NCBI GenBank assembly: GCA_028564925.1
Contig: CM053030.1
Span: forward strand, 408,833,738 to 408,897,737
DNA: 64,000 bases
Direction: 5' to 3'
Source of the DNA: Lithobates sylvaticus
Lineage: Eukaryota > Chordata > Amphibia > Anura > Ranidae
The position numbers and the translations under genes were made by a program. A model generated the notes under the pieces. That model was not told the DNA's origin. It did not search any database and saw only the letters and a program-made list of their open reading frames with translations. Below, in pieces: positions 10,942-20,894 of this stretch (the stretch's first letter is position 1; every line of letters begins with the position of its first letter).

Positions 10942-11531
10942 CACCCCTGCCCCCCCTTCTCTTGCGCAAAGGCGTACACAAGCGTTGGTCTGGCGTCATA
11001 TGTAAACAGCAATTGCACCATGCATGTGAGGTATCACCGCGAAGGTCAGATCAAGGGCAGTAATTTTAGCAGTAGACCTCCTCCGTGAATCTAATGTGGT
11101 ATCATGTAAAGGCTTTTAAAGGCTTTTAAAAATGTATGTAGTTTGTCGCCACTGCGTGTTTGTGCGCAATTTTAAAGCATGTCGTGTTTGGTATCCATGT
11201 ACTCGGCCTAAGATCATATTTTTTATTTCATCAAAAATTTGAGCAATATAGTGTGTTTTAGTGCATTAAAATAAAAAAAAGTGTATTTTTTCCACAAAAA
11301 ATGCGTTTGAAAAATCGCTGCGCAAATACTGTGTGGAAAAAAAAAAATGCAACACCCACCATTTTAATCTGTAGGGCCTTTGCTTTAACATTATATATAG
11401 TGTTTGGGGGTTCAACGTAATTTTCTTGCAAAAAAAAAATATGTTTTCATGTAAACAAAAAGTGTCAGAAAGGGCTTTGTCTACAAGTGGTTAGAAGAGT
11501 GGGTGACGTGTGACATAGGCTTCTAAATGTT

Positions 11532-12622
11532 GTGCATAAAATGCCAGGACAGTTCAAACCCCCCCCAAATGACCCCATTTTGGAAAGTAGACACCCCAAG
11601 CTATTTGATGAGAGCAATGTTGAGCCCATTAAATATTTTTTTTTTTTTTTGTCCCAAGAGATTGAATAATGAAAAAAAAAAATATATATATTTTTTTTTT
11701 ACAAAAAGTTGTCACTAAATGATATATTGCTCAAACATGTCATGGGCATATGTGGAAATACACCCCAAAATACATTCTGTTGCTTCTCCTGAGTACGGGG
11801 ATACCACATGTGTGGGACTTTTTGGGAGCCTAGCTGCGTACGGAACCCCAAAAACCAATCACCGCCTTCAGGCTTTCTAAGGGTGTAATTTTTTTATTTC
11901 ACTTCTCACTGCCAATCACAGTTTCGGAGGCCATGGAATGCCCAGATGGCATAAAACCCCCCAAAATGACCCCATTTTGGAAAGTAGACACCCCAAGCTA
12001 TTTGCTGAGAGGTATGGTGAGTATTTTGCAGATCTCGCTTTTTGTCACAAAGTTTTGAAAATTTAAAAAAAGAAAAAAAAAAAAATGTTTTTTTTTTACT
12101 TTCTTCATTTTCAAAAACAAATGAGAGCTGTAAAATACTCACCATGCCTCTCAACAAATAGCTTGGGGTGTCTACTTTCCAAAATGGGGTCATTTGGGGG
12201 GGTTTTGTGCTATTTTGGCATTTTATGGCCTTCGAAACGGTGATAGGTAGTGAGGAGTGAAATCAAAAATTTGCACCCTTAGAAATCCTGAAGGCGGTGC
12301 TTGGGTTTCGGGGCCCCGTACGCGGCTAGGCTCCCAAAAAGTCGCACACATGTGGTATCCCCATACTCAGGAGAAGCAGCAAAATGTATTTTGGGGTGCA
12401 ATTCCACATATAACTATGGCATGTGTGAGCAATATATCATTTAGTGACAACTTTTTGAAAAAAAAAAAAATCGTTTTTATTTTTGTCTTTATTCAATCAC
12501 TTGGGACTAAAAAAAAAAATATTCAATGGGCTCAACATGCCTCTCAGCAAATAGCTTGGGGTGTCTACTTTCCAAAATGGGGTCATTTGGGGGGGTTTTG
12601 TACTTCTCTGCCATTTTAGCAC
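11532..12622. repeat. 1.09 kb inverted repeat (arms about 520 bp)
   Basis: The left arm from GTGCATAAAATGCC at 11532 to about 12060 is repeated inverted from about 12100 to GGCATTTTAGCAC-like sequence at 12622, around an A/T-rich centre near 12080. Each arm contains, at both ends, the 40-bp word CCCATTTTGGAAAGTAGACA..., so that word occurs four times (about 11573, 11969, and inverted about 12160 and 12560). Frames such as 12257-12619 are by-products of this structure. Arms differ by scattered substitutions and A/T-run lengths, so it is not brand new. Confidence 0.85.
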
Positions 12623-13229
12623 CTCAAGAAATGAAATAGGCAGTCATAAATTAAAAGCGGTGTAAATTCCAGAAAATGTACTCTAGTTTGTAGACGCTAT
12701 AACTTTTGCGCAAACCAATAAATATACGCTTATTGGCATTTTTTTTACTAAAGACATGTGGCTGAATACATTTTGGCCCAAATGTTTGACTAAAATTGAG
12801 TTTATTAGATTTTTTTTATAACAAAAAGTAGAAAATCTCTTTTTTTTTCAAAATTTTCGCTCTTTTTCCGTTTATATCGCAAAAAAAAAAAAATCACAGA
12901 GGCAATCAAATACCATCAAAAGAAAGCTCTATTTGTGGGAAGAAAAGGACGCAAATTTCGTTTGGTTACAAAATTGCATGACCGCGCAATTACCAGTTAA
13001 AGTAGTGCAGTGCGAAATTGAAAAAAGACCTCTGGTCCTTTGGCTGCCAAATGGTCCGGGGCTGAAGTGGTTAAATATTGTGTATATTCACACCAAGCCC
13101 TGTCCTTAAGTAGCTTAGGATCTAAGCTCCCTAACCAAAATACATACACAAGGTCAAGGACAAGTCACTCACTGAAAACTGCAATGCAGCACGGGAGGAG
13201 CAATGCTTTCTGGGTAATGTCATCAAAGC

Positions 13230-13395
13230 CACAGAAATTCCTGTAAACGGATCAAAACGGATGTAAACGGGTAAATTAACAGATGTTAACGGAAGATGGA
13301 TGAAAACTAAGATGAATGGAAGACGGATGAAGCAACGGATAAGAACTGATAGGTTTTTAATGTGGCTAAACTGACAGTGCCGTGTGAATGAGGCC
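13230..13395. mobile_element. PIF/Harbinger MITE right-end fragment
   Basis: It ends CCGTGTGAATGAGGCC followed by TAA (13396-13398), the right terminus and target triplet of the local Harbinger MITEs. The body is an A-rich stretch with repeated ACGGATG words. No left end is found. Confidence 0.45.
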
Positions 13396-13398
13396 TAA

Positions 13399-14866
13399 AG
13401 CTAAACAATTATGGGATAAATGGTAGATCCAGCTCTATGAGGTTTTCATACTAGTGCTGCTAAATGTCACCCTTGGAATCGCAGGTGCTGTATGTTTCAA
13501 CTTACAAGAACCTCCAAATGTTGTCTTTATAAAGGGCTTAGGTGTGAAATCTGTATATTTTGGCTATATCTTTAACCCTGGTAATTAGGGGGTTACGGGG
13601 GTTACACTATGATTTTTGGGAATTGTTCTAGTTATTTGTTACATGCCCACTGGGAAATATATTCACTGGCATTTAAATGTCTGGAGTCGCACAGAAATGT
13701 TAATGGTTTTGATAGCAACCGATACTTTGATTTGCCATGGTAATATGTAATTGATCGGAAATTATAATCAATAAATTGACAATTAATTTTCTCTTCTTCA
13801 GTGTTTAAAACATCAAAAAAAATATCCAGCTATTACAGCTTTGGAGACCTTTGGTAAAGTAGCTGTCAGCTTTTGAATATGTTTAAGGGGAGTTTCAACG
13901 CACACCTTCTGTAGCTATTCCCAGAGGTGTGACTGGCAGATAGGAAATTTTCCTCTTTTTCATGAAGCTGTTCCCACAAGAAATAAAACAAGCACAGCAG
14001 AGCACACAGCATAGTGTAGTAACTCCTGTAATTCAAGATAAGTAAAAATAAAGTATCACACTCACACAGACAGCCTTATACTTAGAGCGTGTCAGAGATC
14101 TAGGCTGGTATCTGCTCACAGCTGCTCCTGGCCACCATGGCTGGGTTCAGGCAAAGAACGGTAGTCTGCTCTGGTGTTCACACTCCGCATACCTGTCTTC
14201 TCTCAACCCACGTGATACCTCTCCTATCAGCTCTGTCCACTGCTATGTATGCTGTTGGCTTCCTGTCTTTAGGGGGATTCATTTTGGAGATCTTCCCTTT
14301 CATCAGGGGCTTATGAAGGGGAACATCACCGAAATGCTACCCTGTGGCAACAGGGGTTTGGAGAAGAGGTGTGTGGAGTGACAATGTCAGACCCTACTAC
14401 ATTTCTCTGCCTGACAAGGCTGTCTTTGTGAGTGTGATACTTTTTTCTTATCTATCCCGAATTAAAGGAGTTACTAAGCTATTCTGTTTGCTCTTATATG
14501 CTTATTATATTTTTAAGTGCAAATAAGAGTGCTCCTCTCTGAGCGGCATGGCAAAGTTGTGAGAATCATCCTATATCAAACATTTTATATAGTTTTCTAT
14601 ATACCATACTTTAATTTGATACATTTACAAACTTTTTGGTCTCCTATGGATATTAGATTTTTCTAAATTTTATATACAATTTGGTAGTGCCAACCAGTCA
14701 AAAACAATACTCCAGCTTTCTTCTTTTTTACCAAGTAGGTTTTGCTAAGCTGGGAAGCATGGTTAAGATTAGCCTTTCTCACGCGTTTTAATAACCTTTG
14801 AAATAACTTTCTCTTCTCAGGAAACCTCTGATAATAATTACTTTACGTACAACTCCTGGTATATTG
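13399..14866. other. unique DNA; no convincing gene
   Basis: There are no transposon ends. A short frame at 13802-13853 has an AG before it and GTAAAG after it but is too short to trust. The stretch 14090-14400 contains GC-richer sequence with the word CATCAGGGGCTTATGAAGGGG, perhaps a worn retroelement end. Confidence 0.35.
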
Positions 14867-15244
14867 CAGTGGCGCCTGGTGCTAAAAATTGTTGGGGATG
14901 GCGCAAACAGGAAAGCCCCCCCCCCCTCCAATCACTGGCTGTGCTGAGTGTGAATGGGGCTCACACAGCCTGAATCTGTACACATCTCCCCATTCCATAC
15001 AAAGACAGCTCTTCCCTGCCTGCCCTGTACAACCCCATCCTCCATACAACCCGCAACCTCCCGGGACCCCCTACCCCACCCCACACGCAGAAACTCATTG
15101 AGCTTCCAGCCCATTAGGCTCTAATCATGTCCTTAAAAAAAAAATATTGAAATCCATGTGTCCGGCACCCTGCATGTAGATTAGGGCCGGGTGCATGGAT
15201 TAGGGGGTGGTGCTCCTGCGCCCTTTATGGACGGGCCAGCACTG
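14867..15244. mobile_element. non-autonomous hAT transposon with 8-bp target duplication
   Basis: Terminal inverted repeats are CAGTGGCGCCTGG (left) and the complement of CGGGCCAGCACTG (right, CAGTGCTGGCCCG). They are flanked by GTATATTG (14859-14866) and GTACATTG (15245-15252), an 8-bp duplication with one mismatch, the hAT size. At 378 bp without a transposase frame it is a MITE-like derivative. A poly-C/G tract near 14919-14929 makes the inside simple in sequence. Confidence 0.8.
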
Positions 15245-15693
15245 GTACATTGTAATGATGGTCAATGGGAAGAGTGCTCCTTACATTTTTGTTCAGTGGG
15301 AACAGATATGTAAAATGATTGTCATGTCAGTGGTTATATGCAATATATACAAGAGGCAGAAATTGTTCATTGTTTAAGAAGCCCCTAGCAACCTCTGGAA
15401 GAACCCTAGGGTTCCTAGTTTATGTTGCTTATCTCAAACAGTAATAAAAGCCATTTCCAACTTTGATTATGTTTTTCCTGCAGTTTTAAAACTATGTAAT
15501 GACACCTTGGTAAAAAAGAAAATCTGTGCTTTAAAATTTTTTAGAACCATAGAAAAGCATAGCATGACGCTTGGTGGTCACACCACAACAAAGGTTGGGA
15601 ACCTCTGGACTAGGTAAAATATAAAAGCATTCTTTAAAAGATTGCTAAATATCAATATTGTACTCGAAAATGGGTTTTCTTTCATTCATACAG
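15245..15693. other. unassigned DNA with hAT-like end 15590-15615
   Basis: The words AAAGGTTGGGAACCTCTGGAC (15591-15611) and AGAACCCTAGGGTTCC resemble worn hAT ends ('GGTTCCCAACC'), but a partner end and a duplication are not found. Confidence 0.3.
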
Positions 15694-15760
15694 CTCTCCG
15701 GATTTGCCATTGTGACACTCATCCTAGTATCCTTGTTTTTGGCAGTGATATACTATAGAG
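15694..15760 (+). CDS. candidate internal exon encoding a transmembrane helix
   Basis: Good acceptor context (TTTTCTTTCATTCATACAG, AG at 15692-15693) precedes a 67-base open segment, and a donor AGAG|GTAATT follows at 15761. Read from its first base it gives L-S-G then FAIVTLILVSLFLAVIYYR: about 18 hydrophobic residues closed by YYR, like the membrane span and stop-transfer residue of a single-pass membrane protein. The exon would be phase 0 in, phase 1 out. The donor coincides with the left edge of a palindromic MITE (15761-15988), so it may be MITE-supplied or the exon may be dead. I cannot name the gene, and no partner exon fits in frame nearby. Chance is possible. Confidence 0.3.
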
Positions 15761-15988
15761 GTAATTTACTAAAAGCAATTAGGTTGTACACTTTGCAATG
15801 GAATTTTCTCCTTAGTAAATGAGGTGAAGCTCCGCTGACTTCCATTATCCAGTCATGTGTAAGCAAATATGCTCCCTCCCATGCACGTGATTGAATATTT
15901 TTTTTTACTAATTTTCACCACATTCACTAGACTAAGGAAAATATTCCTTCACAAAGTAAACAACCTATTTGCCTTTAGTAAATCAATC
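15761..15988. mobile_element. palindromic ranid-type MITE (GATTTACTAAA ends)
   Basis: Inverted ends: GTAATTTACTAAAAGCAATTAGGTTGT at the left and AACCTATTTGCCTTTAGTAAATC at the right, with CCGCTGACTTCCAT and GTGATTGAAT inside. A second copy is at 30027-30819, interrupted by another MITE. Superfamily is not assigned. Confidence 0.7.
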
Positions 15989-16164
15989 GCTATATCTTTC
16001 AGTTGCTGCTTGTGTTCACCCCAGTTCCATCAAACTGTGTAGTGGAGCCTAGTGCCCCCTTCCCCATTAGGAATGGGGTTTATTCCTATCTTCCTCGGAG
16101 AAGTCACTTTTCTCATACCAGATGGCTTCTGGCTGTCTGTTCTCGTAAGCTGACCAAGGACTGA

Positions 16165-16565
16165 TGCCTTGTACACACGGTCGGACATTCCGACCACAAA
16201 ATCAGTCAGATTTTTTCCGATGGATTTTGGCCGAAACTTGTGCTGCATACACACGGTCGGACAAAGTTATCAGAAAATCCGATCTTTCCGAAAGAGGTGA
16301 CGTACAAAACGTACGACGGGAGTACATAGAGGCCAATAGCTTTCGTCTCCAAATTTCTTCTGAGCATGCATGGCACTTTGTGCGTCGGAATTCTCTACAC
16401 ACAATCGGAAAAAGTCCAATCGGATTTTGTTGTCGAAAAATTTTAGATCCTGCTCTCCAATTTTTTCTACAAAAAGTCCGCTAGAACCCACACATGATCG
16501 GATTTTCCGACAACATTATCCGATCTGACTTCTTCCATCGGAATATCCGACCGTGTGTACGGGGC
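16165..16565. mobile_element. ranid-type MITE with GTACACACGGTCGGA termini
   Basis: Left end GCCTTGTACACACGGTCGGA and right end CCGACCGTGTGTACGGGGC are inverted. Several internal TCGGAAAATCCGA-like words are themselves inverted, including a second ATACACACGGTCGGAC at 16249. No coding capacity. Related ends are at 10258, 19639 and 21410. Confidence 0.75.
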
Positions 16566-16572
16566 ATAATAG

Positions 16573-16824
16573 ATTTTCAAATGAACGTTTGTACTACAAT
16601 TTATACGAACATTTGTACGGAAATTCTCAGTACATTCAGTGACTTGACAAAAGTCTTAAATAGTTTTTGTGTTTTAAGATTTGGAATGATTGGACTTCCT
16701 CGAACAAAAATCACAAACACTGTTAGAAATTTGTTTGGTCGAGAAAACGTTTTCACCTCACTGCAGTTGAAACCGAACATTGATTTCACAAATTATTCGA
16801 AAATTGTACAAACAAATTTGAATA
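16573..16824. mobile_element. possible MITE with AAATGAACGTTTGTAC ends
   Basis: TTTCAAATGAACGTTTGTAC at 16573 is inverted as GTACAAACAAATTTGAAT at 16807-16824, and TACGAACATTTGTACGG recurs inside. It abuts the previous MITE. Superfamily and target duplication are not clear. Confidence 0.45.
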
Positions 16825-17699
16825 ACAATCTTCTAATGTTTGGCCAGCTTTACGTGATATTCCGATTTACTTTAAGTAGCCGACATTGGAAAAAAAAATG
16901 ATTGTACTGGAGTTATTTTGTTCATTTTATTTTGATTTAAAAAATGTTCTTAATGTTTAAAGAGATTAACAACTAGATGGGATGTAAATGGTTATTAGAA
17001 ATAAAACTTATAACGAGAGAAGCTAACTGGTGATACTAAGTCATGAAGGCCTGTAAAAAAAATGGAATGAACCTAGATATGTTTAATTTGGAAGAGAAAA
17101 AGCTAGAAATACCAATCGTGACTTACATCTAAGAACGGGTTGCCCTAGAATATGACAGAGCAGCAGCAATACCAGAAGAGAGATGGTCCCTGCGGCATAA
17201 AACTATTATCTTCTTTGAGCTATGAAAGCAAAACTGCCTTTCCAGCAAAGGTTTTCTGCAGTAATTGCTTGCTCTGGCTACTTTACTGCCTTCATCTCTG
17301 TATGTGGAAGGCAGTCTGTGGGAGTGCTGGACAGTACATCTCTCTAGTAACCTATTGACTCTAAAATAGGTTATGATGGGTATTACTTTTATTTTCTCTG
17401 ATGAATTACAGTCCCAGCTTTTATTAGGTTTCCCTCTTTAGAATGCGTGCGATCAATGAGGCTAAAGTTTAATTTTCAAAGTATTGAAGAACTTCAAGGG
17501 GCAGCAAGCTATACCCCTTAAATATACATAATGAGGGAGTTTAACATCCACTTCTGACTTCAGCTTGTTCAGTTAAACTTTGACAAAAGCTGATTGGTTT
17601 TTATGCAGAGCTGCACTAGATTTTGTGTTCACCAGTTTTAGTAAATCTCCAATGTGTTTATTTTCATAAATATTTATCATTTGATAATACAATAAATAG
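16825..17699. other. unique noncoding DNA
   Basis: Nothing gene-like is visible. The end (17575-17660) contains a worn AAGCTGATTGGTTTTTATG...TTTAGTAAATC segment that may be part of the GATTTACTAAA MITE family. Confidence 0.4.
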
Positions 17700-18460
17700 T
17701 TCTATGCCACCTCCACAACATCGCCAAAATACGCCCCTTTCTAACCAATGACACAACAAAGCTCTTAATTCACTCGCTCGTCATCTCTCGCCTCGACTAC
17801 TGCAACTCCCTTCTCATTGGCTTACCTCTACATAGTCTATCACCTCTGCAGTCCATCATGAATGCTGCTGCCAGACTCATCCACCTTACCAATCACTCTG
17901 TGTCTGCCACTCCTCTCTGTCAATCCCTCCACTGGCTTCCACTCGGCCAAAGAATTAAATTCAAAATACTAACAACTACGTACAAAGCCATCCACAATTT
18001 CGCCCCCAGCTACATCTCTAGCCTAGTCTCTAAATACCAACCTACTCGTTCTCTTCGTTCCTCTCAAGACCTCCTGCTCTCTAGCTCCCTCATCACCTCC
18101 TCCCATGCTCGCCTCCAGGACTTTTCCAGAGCCTCTCCAATCCTATGGAATGCCTTACCCCAATCTGTCCACCTATCTCCTACTTTATTAGCTTTTAGAC
18201 GGTCCCTGAAAACCCTTCTCTTCAGAGAAGCATATCCTACCCACACCTAACAACAACAACAACCGTATTTTCATTTTCTCCGTCAGCTCATCCCCCACAG
18301 TATTACCTTTTGTTCCAATTGACCCTCCCTTCTAGACTGTAAGCTCCAACGAGCAGGGCCCTCTGATCCCTCCTGTATTGTAATTGTACTGTCTGCCTTC
18401 ATGTTGTAAAGAGCTGCTCAAACTGTCGGCGCTATATAAATCCTGTATAATAATAATAAT
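17700..18460 (+). mobile_element. L2 LINE 3' end with open ORF2 C-terminus
   Basis: From 17702 to the stop at 18250 one uninterrupted frame reads the L2-group ORF2 C-terminal half: HNIAKIRPFL, LVISRLDYCNSLLIGLP, LQSIMNAAARLIHLT, LHWLPLGQRIKFKI, then SYISSLVSKYQPTRSLRSS, ARLQDFSRASPILWNALP and FRRSLKTLLFREAY. About 210 bp of 3' UTR follow with CTGTAAGCTCCAACGAGCAGG and the terminus GCGCTATATAAATCC plus (ATA)n. The copy is 5'-truncated inside the RT, yet its remaining frame has no stop or shift, suggesting recent insertion. The function lost is reverse transcription; without RT core and endonuclease it cannot move itself. Confidence 0.93.
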
Positions 18461-18468
18461 ATGCATTT

Positions 18469-18520
18469 AGGCCTCATGCACACTGGGCATCAAAAAAATT
18501 TAATTTGCAACCCTTTGCTG
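18469..18520. mobile_element. MITE end fragment (TAGGCCTCATGCACACTGG)
   Basis: The terminus TAGGCCTCATGCACACTGGGC matches both ends of the element at 60739-61125. No right end lies within the expected distance, so this is a fragment. Confidence 0.4.
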
Positions 18521-18600
18521 CCAGAGAAGTTTTGCTTTTTTTTTGCACATTCTTAAAAAAATAATTTTAGGCCTGAAGATTATAAGAAAAAAAAAAAAAA

Positions 18601-19357
18601 CATTATATTGTTTCTGAAAGCAAACATCCTAGAGAATAAAACGGTGGTAGTTCCAATTTTTGTATGTCACATAATAGCACAGAGGTCTAGGAAATGCAAA
18701 ATGTCAGTAAGAAATAAACTAAAGTTAATTTTAGGGCACACAAATGCAATACATTTTCCAATTCTTAGTAAAATATAAAAGATGAGGTTGCACCAAGTAA
18801 ATAGACTAAGCATGTCAAACCCTAAATTTGTGTGCGCCCGTGAAATGGCGACAAACTTCAGTGCCCTATATTTTCAATAGGTGACGCTTTAAAAGCCCCC
18901 CCCTTTAGGTCATCAGTTTAGCTGTTTAGCTGTATAAATGTCAATGGTCCCAAAAAAAGTGTCTGCCTGCCGAAATGTCACAATCCCGCTAAAAATCACC
19001 ATAAATCTATCCTCGCTTATTGCGATTTTTTTTAACCAAATATATGTAGTAGAATACATGTTGGCCTAAACGGATAAAGACGTTTTGTTTTTTTGGGGGA
19101 TATGTATTATAGCAAAAAGTTAAAAATAATGTTTTTTTTTTTTTTTTTTTTTTTTTGTTTATAGTGCAAAAAATAATAACTGCAGAGGTAATGAAATACC
19201 ACCAAAAGAAAGCTCTATTTGTGGGGAAAAAAGGGCGTCAATTTTGTTTGGGTACAGCTTCGCACGACCGTGCAATTGTCAGTTAAAGCGGCTTAGGGCG
19301 GTATCCCAAAAAATGGCCTGATCATTAAGGGGGAAAATCCTTCCGATCCTTAAGTGG
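18601..19357. mobile_element. TTAA element (piggyBac-like), right-hand part
   Basis: It ends CGATCCTTAAGTGG directly before TTAA (19358-19361), the same AAGTGG-TTAA end as at 13070. It shares GAAAGCTCTATTTGTGGG and CGCACGACCGTGCAATTGTCAGTTAAAG with the 5.1 kb element, and CCTAGAGAATAAAACGGTGGT with 40925-40955. The left CCACTT end is missing. A poly-T block is at 19131-19156. Confidence 0.6.
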
Positions 19358-19638
19358 TTAATGTATTTAAAGTTTTCTAAAATGTCTCTACAAATCTATA
19401 TTTTTGGAGGATTATAAATATGGGATGTTGGTACAATGATAGTTGCAGATGATGCATAGGCCGATATGTGATATCTGTATCATTTTATCATTTGCTCCTT
19501 TCCCTTCTTTGCTCCAGACGGTACATATTATGTTCCTGCAGTCTCTATTACCCAAACCTTTGACCCGTTTCTGTACTCGTTCTAACTTTTTATATTACAT
19601 CCCTTTGTATGTTCAGTCTTCAGAACTAGACTTCTTAA

Positions 19639-19975
19639 GCCCCGTACACACGATCGGATTTTCCAGCGGGAAATGTTCGATGTCAGGCTGTTGGCTGAAA
19701 ATCCGACTGTGTGTATGCTCCATCGGACAATTGTTGTCAGATTTTCCATGGACAAATGTTAGAAAGCAGGTTTTCAAATTTTCTGCGAACAAATAAGTGT
19801 TGTCGGATCTTCCGAGCGTGTGTACACAAGTCCGTCGGACAAAAGTCCAAAGTACAAACACGCATGCTCGGAAGCAAGGACGAGCCCGAAGCGGTCGGTC
19901 TTGTAAACTTTCGTTCATAATGGAGAATTAACATTCGTGACGTGGTAAATTATGAAATTTTCAAATGCAGCGCAC
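19639..19975. mobile_element. ranid-type MITE with GTACACACGATCGG end, partial
   Basis: It starts TTAA-GCCCCGTACACACGATCGG and contains CGAGCGTGTGTACACAAGTCCGTCGG at 19814-19840. The body continues through CACGCATGCTCGGAAGC. The right terminus is not found. Confidence 0.6.
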
Positions 19976-20485
19976 AATTCTCTTCTTCTTTAATGGGATA
20001 ATAATGAAGCTGCTTTGCTGGTGATACTGATGGAGTTATTGCAAACAATTTTTCAAAGGCTTTTTTTTCCTAGTGATATCAAAAATAATATTATTATGCT
20101 TTTTTTTTTATTACCACACCATTATCCCGTAGTTTTTTAAGATCAAAGATACAACTATGTTGGTGTCCCTTGTCAATTTAACATTTTATTTTTTTAAATG
20201 TAACTGCCGATTCCCAAACTGTCATTTGAAGTAAAACACATAGCCAAGTATTATTCTCCACAATTTTTTTATTGTGCGTTAAAAAAATAAAGCAAATAAA
20301 ATTAGACATGATATCTGCCAATAGAACTTAACCAAAAAGTGCATTCTATGCATCCAAAAATATAGAAAATATACCAAATCAAATCATCATTCAACCAAAA
20401 AATAATGTCGAAGCAATAACCCCAAGAACAATAATAAATAACACGTTATCTCCTCTGATTCCGCAACAAAAAACAAAACATAACA
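19976..20485. other. unassigned A/T-rich DNA
   Basis: A/T-rich; no element ends recognised. It leads into the palindrome at 20486. Confidence 0.35.
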
Positions 20486-20580
20486 TCATAACAAAAAATA
20501 ATGAATATAAAAGTGATCACGATTAAAAAGCAGTGCTTTTTAATCGTGATCACTTTTATATCCATTATTTTTTGTTATGA
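20486..20580. repeat. near-perfect 95-bp palindrome
   Basis: A 47-base arm (20486-20532) is repeated inverted at 20534-20580 around a single central base, with one mismatch by my count. The arm includes GTGATCACGATTAAAAAGCA. It can fold into a long hairpin or cruciform. It looks like an inverted junction rather than a protein site. Confidence 0.9.
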
Positions 20581-20827
20581 CGTTTTTTTTTTTGAATAAA
20601 GCCTTCCTATTTTGATCTGCACTATTGGAGAATTTGGAGCCCCCCCTTTTTTTTTCCTTTCCTGCATACGGTTTGAAAAATATCTGGGGAGCACCATTCC
20701 GGAATCTCTACCATACCTGTTGTTGAGATACATCATTTGGTACCAGCTATTTCCGTTGGGATTTTTTCCCTTTAACTTCACTGTTCCGTTTTTTCGGTTG
20801 TGGTCTATGGTCCATTAGCTGAATGAA

Positions 20828-20894
20828 CCGAAATTATGTAAATGATCAAACCGTGAACAGCTGGTTCACAGTTTGATCATTTACATCATTTCGG
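20828..20894. repeat. 67-bp hairpin (31-bp arms, 5-nt loop)
   Basis: The arm 20828-20858 pairs with 20864-20894, 29 of 31 bases matching, with AGCTG as the loop. It lies 248 bp after the larger palindrome. Confidence 0.88.

Larger units (their letters stand above)
7977..13070. mobile_element. composite TTAA-flanked non-autonomous transposon (piggyBac-like), 5.1 kb
   Basis: Ends are inverted: CCACTTCCCGACCG at 7977 and CGGGGCTGAAGTGG ending at 13070. TTAA sits directly outside each (7973-7976 and 13071-13074). TTAA duplication with CC-starting ends is the piggyBac signature; Kolobok also uses TTAA and is the alternative. No transposase frame is visible. The inside holds tandem repeats (8522-9360), nested hairpins (10199-10412), a poly-A block (about 10903-10940) and a 1.09 kb inverted repeat (11532-12622). 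The rightmost 400 bp (GAAAGCTCTATTTGTGGG...CATGACCGCGCAATTAC) is shared with the element ending at 19357, so several TTAA elements here carry the same right-hand module. Confidence 0.7.

Noticed and set aside
12257-12619. 120-codon plus frame and its mirror at 11906-12193
   Set aside because: Both come from the arms of the 1.09 kb inverted repeat and end in the same ASQQIAWGVYFPKWGH-type peptide; no protein family fits.
13802-13853. 52-base segment with AG before and GTAAAG after (CLKHQKKYPAITALETFG)
   Set aside because: Too short, and its phase does not join the candidate exon at 15694 in the transmembrane frame.
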